Assembly: GCF_009909145.1 (NCBI RefSeq)
Contig: NZ_JAAAPJ010000030.1
Span: forward strand, 1-64,000
Length of the DNA: 64,000 nucleotides
Source of the DNA: Corallococcus silvisoli
Lineage (GTDB): Bacteria > Myxococcota > Myxococcia > Myxococcales > Myxococcaceae
Reading direction: 5' to 3'
Numbering within the stretch: the first letter of the stretch is position 1; every line of letters starts with the position of its first letter. The translations under genes were made by a program, and so were the position numbers. Positions 58,552 to 64,000 of the stretch are shown in pieces. The notes below the pieces were generated by a model, which saw only the letters and a list, made by a program, of their open reading frames with translations, was not told the origin of the DNA and searched no databases.

Positions 58552-58794
58552 GCGGCATCCCTTCACGATGAGGCCCGTCCCGCATCCTACCCGGTGCCCC
58601 GCTCACACCGGAGGCACCCCAGGCGCCTGCCCACCCTCCAGACAGGCGCACGCAATCCCTCGCGAGCCTGCGTCAGCCCGCCCGCCAGGGCCATCCCTCC
58701 CAAGAGGGATGGTCAGAGCCGCGCGCGGACAGGAAGCATGGACTCCTTGCCGCACCTCCGCCGCCAATCCCAGACACCTTGAAAGGAGCACGGG

Positions 58795-59028
58795 ATGTAC
58801 GAGTACCACGTGGATGCCTTTGTCCCGCCCGCCGCCGGCTGCAACGCCACGGACTCCGGCTGGAACCCCAAGCGCTGCGGTGACTTCGCGAAGTTCCTCA
58901 ACGGCTACGCCGGCCAGGGGTGGAAGCTCCACTCCAGCGAGTACCGCACCGTGACGGCGAGCAAGGGCTGCGGAACCACGACCGGCTCCTGGCTGGTCTG
59001 CGTCTTCGAGCGGATGAAGCAGGGATGA
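58795..59028 (+). CDS. Small DUF4177-like protein
   Basis: The 77-residue protein starts MYEYHVDAF and has LNGYAGQGWKLHSSEYR followed by a strand VCVFER, the DUF4177-like pattern of a small one-domain beta protein (YEYxxxx... NxxGxxGWELV). Compared with it, four Cys are inserted (GCNATDS, KRCGDF, KGCGTTT, LVCVFE). AAGGAG gives a strong RBS. Its stop overlaps the YidD start (ATGA), so the two are coupled. No function is known. Confidence 0.75.
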   Translation: MYEYHVDAFVPPAAGCNATDSGWNPKRCGDFAKFLNGYAGQGWKLHSSEYRTVTASKGCGTTTGSWLVCVFERMKQG

Positions 59029-59357
59029 GCCCGCCGCCCGAGGAGGGCCATCCCTACTCCGCCCTGGCGCTGTTTCCCGCGGAGGCCCGCGAAGCCCAGC
59101 CCGCTCCAGCCCCCCAGCCCGCGCGCCTTCCCTGGTGGCTCAATCCGCCGTGCCTCCTCGTGGTAGCGCTCATCCTGCTGTACCGCCACGCGGTGCCCCA
59201 TCGCTGGAAGCGCGAGTGCATCTACGCGCCCACGTGTTCGATGTACGGGCTCCAGTCCCTCCAACGGTACGGCCTGCTACGAGGAGGACTTCGCGCCTGG
59301 GCCCGCATCCGACGCTGCGACGACGTGCGGTTCCTCGGGGGGACGGACCTGCCCTGA
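59025..59357 (+). CDS. yidD: YidD-like membrane protein insertion factor
   Basis: The 110-residue protein has the YidD core KRECIYAPTCSMYGLQSLQRYG and LRGGLRAWARIRRC, matching the CxYxPTCSxY and RC motifs. YidD is a small amphipathic factor that assists YidC in inserting membrane proteins. Compared with standard forms it has a 45-residue N-terminal extension with one membrane helix (CLLVVALILLYRHAV), and the motif after the last Cys (CDDVRFLGG) lacks the usual NPWHPGG. It is far from a yidC/rpmH cluster and may be a second, specialised copy. The 3' end overlaps a convergent histidine kinase gene by 81 bases. Confidence 0.8.
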   Translation: MSPPPEEGHPYSALALFPAEAREAQPAPAPQPARLPWWLNPPCLLVVALILLYRHAVPHRWKRECIYAPTCSMYGLQSLQRYGLLRGGLRAWARIRRCDDVRFLGGTDLP

Positions 59358-60935
59358 AGCACGCCAGGCCGCCGTCTCCCGCGAGGGCACGCGGGGCAGG
59401 CGCACGGTGAACACCGTCCCCTCCTCCGCCGACGACCGCGCGTCCACCGTCCCGCCGTGGGCCAGCACCAGCTGCCGCACGATGTAGAGCCCCAGCCCGA
59501 TGCTGCGCTCGGAGCGGCCCACCCGCGTCCCGCGCTGGAGCGGCTCGAAGATGCGCGGCAGCAGCTCCGGCGCGATGGGCTCTCCTCCGTTCACCACGCG
59601 CACGACGAGGGCATCCGTCTCTCCGCGGCTCTCCACGCGCACGGGCGTGTCCTCCGGGCTGTACTTCAGCGCGTTGCCCAGGATGTTGGAGAGCACCTGC
59701 GCCATCCGGTCCGAATCCCACGCGCCCTGGCCGTCCCCGGTCTGCTCCACCAGCACGGTGCGCTCCGGGTGCGTCGTCCGCGCCTCCTCCACCACCTGCG
59801 ACGTGAGCGCGTGGAAGTCACACGGCTCCGCCTCCACCGGGATGCCGCCGCCCATGCGCGCCTGGGTGAAGTCCAGCAGGTCGCGGATCATCCGCGTCGC
59901 CCGCTCCGCCGCGGACAGGATGCGCGCCGCCGCCTTCGCGTGCCACGGCTGGATGTCCTCCCGCCGCAGCATCAGCGAGGCTCCCGTGAGGATGGCGGCC
60001 AGCGGGTTGCGCAGGTCGTGGCTCACGATGCCAATGAGCTGCTGTTCGAACTCCACCCGCGCCTGCGCCTCGTGCACCAGCCGCTGCCGCTCCTCCTCCG
60101 CCTGCCGCCGCTCGGTGATGCCGCGCATCGCGCCCACGATGCGCCGCGCCCCTCCGCTCGCCCCGCGCACGATGCAGCCCTGCGCCGCCACGTACGCGTA
60201 CGACGCGTCCTTGCGCAGCACCCGGTACTCGTCCTGCCACCGGTCGTCGTCGGAATCGAACGCGCGCTGGAGCCCCGCCAGCACCCGCTCGCGGTCCTCC
60301 ACGTGGATGTGCCGGCGCCACCACGCGGCGTCCGCGGCCACCTCTTCCAGGGGGAAGCCGAAGACCTCCTCCGTCGCGTCGCCAATCCAGTGCATCGCGT
60401 CCGTCTGGAGGTCCCAATCCCAGATGGCGTCGAAGCTGGCGTGCGCCACCAACTGGTAGCGCTCCTCGGAGCGGCGCAGCGCCTCCTCCGTGCGCTTGCG
60501 CAGCCGCACCCCTTCCGCCTCGCGCAGCGCCCGCCGCACGCTGGGCCCCAGCCGCTCCAGCCGGTCCTTGAGCACGTAGTCGGTGGCGCCGCGCTTGAGC
60601 AGCTCGATGGCGCGGTCCTCCCCCAGCGCCCCGGACACGAAGAGGAACGGCGTGTCCGGACACACCGCCTGCGCCGCTTCCAGCGCGCTCATCCCGTCGA
60701 AGCCCGGCACGTTGTAGTCCGACAGGATGAGGTCGAACTTCCCCTTCGCCAGCGCGGCGGTGAAGGCCGCGCGGCCCGGCACGCACTCCAGCGTCGAGGG
60801 CAGCCCGCCCTCCTCCAACTGCGCGGCCACCAACTGCGCGTCCAGCGCGCTGTCCTCCAGGAGCAGGATGGACAACGGCCGGCCGGCAGCGGGGGCCGGG
60901 GTCAGGTCCAGCGCGGCACCGCCGCGTGCGCTCAC
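59277..60935 (-). CDS. Response regulator-PAS-histidine kinase hybrid
   Basis: The 552-residue soluble protein has an N-terminal receiver (residues 20-140: ILLLEDSALDAQLVAA, phosphoacceptor Asp in LILSDYNVPGFDGM, KRGATDYVLKDR), a PAS domain (SEERYQLVAHASFDAIWDW, WIGDATEEVFGFPLEEVAAD, then RIVGAMRGITERRQ), HisKA (GIVSHDLRNPLAAILTGASL, His acceptor) and HATPase (NILGNALKYSPED, IGLGLYIVRQLVLAHGG). Reverse order (receiver first) means a phosphorelay partner upstream can control this kinase. GTG start overlaps the stop of the small response regulator gene by 4 bases. Confidence 0.92.
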   Translation of the reverse strand: MSARGGAALDLTPAPAAGRPLSILLLEDSALDAQLVAAQLEEGGLPSTLECVPGRAAFTAALAKGKFDLILSDYNVPGFDGMSALEAAQAVCPDTPFLFVSGALGEDRAIELLKRGATDYVLKDRLERLGPSVRRALREAEGVRLRKRTEEALRRSEERYQLVAHASFDAIWDWDLQTDAMHWIGDATEEVFGFPLEEVAADAAWWRRHIHVEDRERVLAGLQRAFDSDDDRWQDEYRVLRKDASYAYVAAQGCIVRGASGGARRIVGAMRGITERRQAEEERQRLVHEAQARVEFEQQLIGIVSHDLRNPLAAILTGASLMLRREDIQPWHAKAAARILSAAERATRMIRDLLDFTQARMGGGIPVEAEPCDFHALTSQVVEEARTTHPERTVLVEQTGDGQGAWDSDRMAQVLSNILGNALKYSPEDTPVRVESRGETDALVVRVVNGGEPIAPELLPRIFEPLQRGTRVGRSERSIGLGLYIVRQLVLAHGGTVDARSSAEEGTVFTVRLPRVPSRETAAWRASGQVRPPEEPHVVAASDAGPGAKSSS

Positions 60936-61393
60936 TTGGGCCCCCCGACACCGGGCGCGCCCGGCGGCGGCTGGTTCACCACCGCCCAGAAGAGCCCCAG
61001 CTCGCGCAGCGCGGACACGAAGTCCGGGAAGGCCACCGGCTTCACCACGTAGGCGTTCACGCCCAGGCCGTAGCTGCGCGCCAGGTCCCGCTCCTCGCGC
61101 GACGAGGTGAGCATCACCACGGGCACGGCCTTCAGCTCCGGAGCACCCTTCACCTTCTCCAGCACCTCCAGCCCATCCACCTTCGGCAGCTTCAAGTCCA
61201 GCAGCACCACCGCCGGGTGGCCGTCCTTCCGGCCCGCGAACTCGCCCTTGCGGAAGAGGTAGTCCAGCGCCTGCTGACCGTCGCGGACCACCACCACCTC
61301 GTTGGCCAGATTCACCTCCTCCAACGCCGCCAGCGTGAGCGCCACGTCGTTGGCGCTGTCTTCCACCAGGAGGATTCTCTTGAGCTCGATCAC
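60932..61393 (-). CDS. Stand-alone response regulator (Rcp1-like)
   Basis: The 153-residue protein is a single receiver: acidic pocket LLVEDSANDVALTL, phosphoacceptor Asp in VVLLDLKLPKVDGLEVL, Thr in VVMLTSSREERDL and Lys in YVVKPVAFPDF. A 25-residue C-terminal extension follows. The length and the YVVKPVAF segment fit the Rcp1-like group that pairs with PAS/GAF (often phytochrome-type) histidine kinases. It lies between two kinase genes with 4-base overlaps on both sides (GTGA), so it is probably the phosphate shuttle between them. Confidence 0.93.
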   Translation of the reverse strand: MIELKRILLVEDSANDVALTLAALEEVNLANEVVVVRDGQQALDYLFRKGEFAGRKDGHPAVVLLDLKLPKVDGLEVLEKVKGAPELKAVPVVMLTSSREERDLARSYGLGVNAYVVKPVAFPDFVSALRELGLFWAVVNQPPPGAPGVGGPK

Positions 61394-64000
61394 GCGCGGT
61401 CTTCCTTCTTCTCCAGCGGAGAAGTCCGGGGCAGGGTGAAGGTGAAGGTCGCGCCCTGCCCCACGGCGCCCTCCGCCCAGGTCCGTCCACCGTGGCGCGA
61501 CACGATGCGCCGCACGTTCGCGAGCCCGATGCCGGTGCCCTCGAACTCCTCGGCCATGTGCAGCCGCTGGAAGACGCCAAACAACTTGTCCACGTACTGC
61601 ATCTCGAAGCCCACGCCGTTGTCGCGCACCCATACCGCGACCTCGGTCTCCGTCTCTCGCCCGCCCACTTCGATGAGGGCCTCCGGCTTCGGGCGCGTGT
61701 ACTTCAACGCGTTGGACAGCAGGTTGTGGATGACCTGCCGCAAGAGGGCCGGGTCGCCCTCCACCGAGGGAAGGGGGGCCACCCGCCACTCCACCTGCCG
61801 GCCCGTGGACTCCGGCAGCAGGTCCTTGCGCACTTCGTCCACCAGCGGCCCCAGGTCCACCCGCGTCTGGCGCAGCTCCGCCCGGCCCATGCGGCTGAAC
61901 GCGAGCAGGTCGTCCACCAGCGTGCCGCCCTGCTTCGCCGCGCCCGCGATGGTGGACAGGTAGCCCCGCGACACGTCATCCAGCTTCGCCGCCGCCCGGC
62001 GGTCCAGCAGCTGCGCGAAGCCCGTGATGTGTCGCAGCGGCGCGCGCAGGTCGTGCGACACGGAGTAGCTGAAGGACTCCAGCTCCTTGTTCGCCTCCTG
62101 GAGCTGGGCGGTGCGCTCGCGCACGCGCTTCTCCAGCCCCGTGTTGAGGCGGCGGATCTCCTCCTCCGCCTGCTTGAGGCTCTCCAGCGTCCGGCGCTCG
62201 TCGTCGATGTCCGTGTTGGTGCCGAACCAGCGCACGATGCGGCCCTCCGCGTCGCGCACCGGCATCGCGCGGGACAGGAACCAGCGGAAGGTGCCGTCCG
62301 CGCGGCGCATGCGGAACTGGTCCTCCCACAGCCGGCCCTCGCTCAAGGCCGCCTTGAAGTGGGCCACCACCCGGTCCACGTCCTCCGGGTCATGCACCGA
62401 CGTCCAGCCCCAGCCCTGCATCTGCTCCAGCGAGGAGCCCGTGTAGTCGTACCAGCGTTGGTTGAACCAGAAGATGCTGCCGTCCGGCTCCGTCATCCAG
62501 GCCAGCTGCGGGATGGAGTCCGCCAGCGTGCGGAACTGCTGCTCGCGCTCCCGCAGCTCCGCGGCCAGCGCCTCGATGCGCCGCCGCGCCAGCACCTGCT
62601 CCGTCACCTCCCACGACACGGACACGATGCCCTCCACCTGCCCCTCCGCGTTGAGCAGCGGCTGGAAGGTGAGGTTGAAGTAGCCCTCGGGCGCGTCCTG
62701 CCCCACCTCGCGGCTCAGGCGCATGGGCACCTCGTGGCCCCGGTAGGTCTCTCCGGTGCGGAACACCCGCTCCAGCTGCTCGACCTGCCCCTGGTCCTTC
62801 AACTCCGGCAGGGCCTGGCGCACGGTCAGCCCCACCAGCGGCCTGGAGCCGGTGAGCTTCTGGCGCAGGTCGTTGACCATCTCGAAGATCAGCTCCGGGC
62901 CTCGCAGCACGGTGATGGCGGCGGGCAGCTGCTTGAGCACCGCGAACAGGTTGCGCCGCTCCGCTTGAAGCGTCTCGTACAGGCGCGCGTTCTCCAGCGC
63001 CACGCTGGCCATCTGCGCCAGCTGCACGGCGACCGTCTCATCCTCCGCGTCGAAGTCGCCCTCCACCTTGTCGGACACCTGCACGAGCCCCAGGTTGCGG
63101 CCGTCGTGCCCGACCAACGGCACCGCGAGGAAGCCCTTCAGCGGCAGCGCGGGTGAGGGCGCGGGGACCGCCTGCGCGTACGACGCGTGCTGCCGCAGCT
63201 CGTCGCGCGTCAGCCGCAGCGGCCGGTTCTCCTGGCACACGCGGGCGAACAGGCCCCGCTCGTCCACCTCCGTCGCCGCGCCCGGCTCCACCGAGGACAG
63301 CGCGGTGAGCGGCGGGCCCGCCTCGCGTCCCTCCACCAGCCGCACCGAGGACTGGTTCGCGCCAATCAGCTTGCGCGCCTTGAGCGTGACCAGGTCCAGG
63401 ATGGCTTGCACGCTACCGGCCGCGTTGAGCGCCAGACTCGCGCGCGACAGGCCGCGCAGCTGCTCGGTGCGGCGCAGCTCGCCCGCCATCAACCGGGCCC
63501 GCTCCGCGTCGGCGCGCTTGCGCGCGGTGATGTCCTGCACGGTGCCCACGAAGCGCACCGGCCGGCCCTCCTCGAAGAGCGTCCGGCCCGTGGCGCGCAC
63601 CCAGCGCTCCACGCCGTCCTTCAGCCCCACGGTGCGGTACGCGACGTCGTAGTCGCCCCGGCCGGTGGGGTCCCAGCTCAGCGCCACGGCGCGCTGCACG
63701 GCGTCGCGGTCCTCCGGGTGCAGGCCCGCGAGGAAGAGCTCATAGGACGCCTCCGCCTCCGGGGGCAGACCGAACAACGCCTTGCAGCGCGCGTCCCACC
63801 GGAGCGTGCCATTCACGGTGTCCATGTCGAAGGTGCCCAGCGAGGTGGCCGTCAGCGCCAGGCGCAAGCGCTGCTCGCTGTCCGCCAGCGCGGCCTGCTG
63901 CCGGCGCAGGTCCTGGGTCAGCGCCTCCGTGCGGCGTCGCGCGCGCACGAACTCCGTCACGTCGGTGGCCAGGGTGATGATGCCGGCCGCGGTGCCATCC
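61390..64000 (-). CDS. Multi-PAS/GAF histidine kinase, 5'-truncated by window
   Basis: At least 870 residues are visible; the frame stays open to the end of the window and reads GIITLATDVTEFVRARRR, the end of another PAS unit, so the start is outside. Domains from here on: PAS (RLRLALTATSLGTFDMDT), GAF (ILDLVTLKARKLIGANQSSV, LGLVQVSDKVEGDFDAEDE), two more PAS units (AITVLRGPELIFEMVND; WMTEPDGSIFWFNQRWYDYT), then HisKA with SYSVSHDLRAPLRHITGF and HATPase (HNLLSNALKYT, DNGVGFEM, GTGIGLANVRRIVSRHGG). Soluble, with a GAF pocket that may bind a small ligand. It is the first gene of the three-gene phosphorelay operon. Confidence 0.94.
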   Translation of the reverse strand, partial: DGTAAGIITLATDVTEFVRARRRTEALTQDLRRQQAALADSEQRLRLALTATSLGTFDMDTVNGTLRWDARCKALFGLPPEAEASYELFLAGLHPEDRDAVQRAVALSWDPTGRGDYDVAYRTVGLKDGVERWVRATGRTLFEEGRPVRFVGTVQDITARKRADAERARLMAGELRRTEQLRGLSRASLALNAAGSVQAILDLVTLKARKLIGANQSSVRLVEGREAGPPLTALSSVEPGAATEVDERGLFARVCQENRPLRLTRDELRQHASYAQAVPAPSPALPLKGFLAVPLVGHDGRNLGLVQVSDKVEGDFDAEDETVAVQLAQMASVALENARLYETLQAERRNLFAVLKQLPAAITVLRGPELIFEMVNDLRQKLTGSRPLVGLTVRQALPELKDQGQVEQLERVFRTGETYRGHEVPMRLSREVGQDAPEGYFNLTFQPLLNAEGQVEGIVSVSWEVTEQVLARRRIEALAAELREREQQFRTLADSIPQLAWMTEPDGSIFWFNQRWYDYTGSSLEQMQGWGWTSVHDPEDVDRVVAHFKAALSEGRLWEDQFRMRRADGTFRWFLSRAMPVRDAEGRIVRWFGTNTDIDDERRTLESLKQAEEEIRRLNTGLEKRVRERTAQLQEANKELESFSYSVSHDLRAPLRHITGFAQLLDRRAAAKLDDVSRGYLSTIAGAAKQGGTLVDDLLAFSRMGRAELRQTRVDLGPLVDEVRKDLLPESTGRQVEWRVAPLPSVEGDPALLRQVIHNLLSNALKYTRPKPEALIEVGGRETETEVAVWVRDNGVGFEMQYVDKLFGVFQRLHMAEEFEGTGIGLANVRRIVSRHGGRTWAEGAVGQGATFTFTLPRTSPLEKKEDRA

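Noticed and set aside
1..64000. CRISPR arrays, rRNA and tRNA genes, riboswitches
   Set aside because: No regularly spaced repeats or recognisable conserved RNA cores were seen on either strand by eye; a covariance-model scan was not possible.

Overview
The window is very GC-rich DNA with the codon bias, lipoprotein-rich gene content and paralogous families of a fruiting myxobacterium (Myxococcota, most like Corallococcus/Myxococcus). Pointers are the DUF2378 protein, the DUF2380-type toxin lipoproteins, several eukaryote-like Ser/Thr kinases, Kelch and FG-GAP lipoproteins and a large PAS/GAF histidine kinase. The assignment rests on family recognition only. No rRNA, tRNA, CRISPR array, integrase or intact transposase was found.

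Layout. 0-1.4 kb: 3' part of a Sit-like polymorphic toxin lipoprotein and its immunity gene. 1.5-15.1 kb: housekeeping and surface genes (SIMPL protein, hemerythrin, ferredoxin reductase, RDD protein, Ser/Thr kinase, subtilisin-like lipoprotein, di-haem peroxidase, M24 peptidase, Kelch lipoprotein, small proteins). 15.2-19.4 kb: a less GC-rich island with a 41-codon ORF followed by three overlapping genes: a glycosyltransferase fused to a radical SAM/SPASM enzyme, a WG-repeat protein and a minimal nucleotidyltransferase. 19.4-27 kb: orphan MalK-type ATPase, MpaB-like protein, DUF427 and hydrolase, an octahaem cytochrome fused to HEAT/TPR repeats, a possible gene remnant and an FG-GAP protein. 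27.1-33.2 kb: a complete TolC/adaptor/RND efflux operon. 33.2-36.8 kb: an overlapping lipid operon (cNMP-patatin, KASIII-like enzyme lacking the catalytic Asn, acyltransferase). 37.6-41.2 kb: an unrecognised two-gene operon. 41.3-46.6 kb: a FabI-like SDR lacking its Tyr, a methyltransferase, and a kinase-AAA-TPR giant.

46.8-50.8 kb holds the clearest structural event. The 3' end of the glutathione reductase gene (gor) is duplicated as a 121-bp perfect direct repeat that brackets a second Sit-like toxin/immunity cassette, and the break lies in the gor terminator region. The cassettes at the two ends of the window are related and inverted. Their toxin cores and immunity C-termini are nearly identical, while the toxin tips and immunity N-terminal parts have diverged, as expected for kin-discrimination barcodes.

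50.8-64 kb: a small helical protein, a ricin-type lectin, an ECF42-like sigma factor with its DGPF partner, an NmrA-like protein, a sugar ABC importer that lacks an ATPase (the orphan at 19.4 kb could supply it), EcsC, a small protein coupled to YidD, and a tightly overlapping three-gene histidine kinase / response regulator / hybrid kinase operon that runs off the end.

Best candidates for undescribed systems are the GT-radical SAM / WG / nucleotidyltransferase operon, the 37.6-41.2 kb pair, and the repeat-bracketed toxin cassette as a mode of spread for kin-recognition loci. Many starts were placed at internal codons with a ribosome binding site and a signal peptide; alternatives are given.
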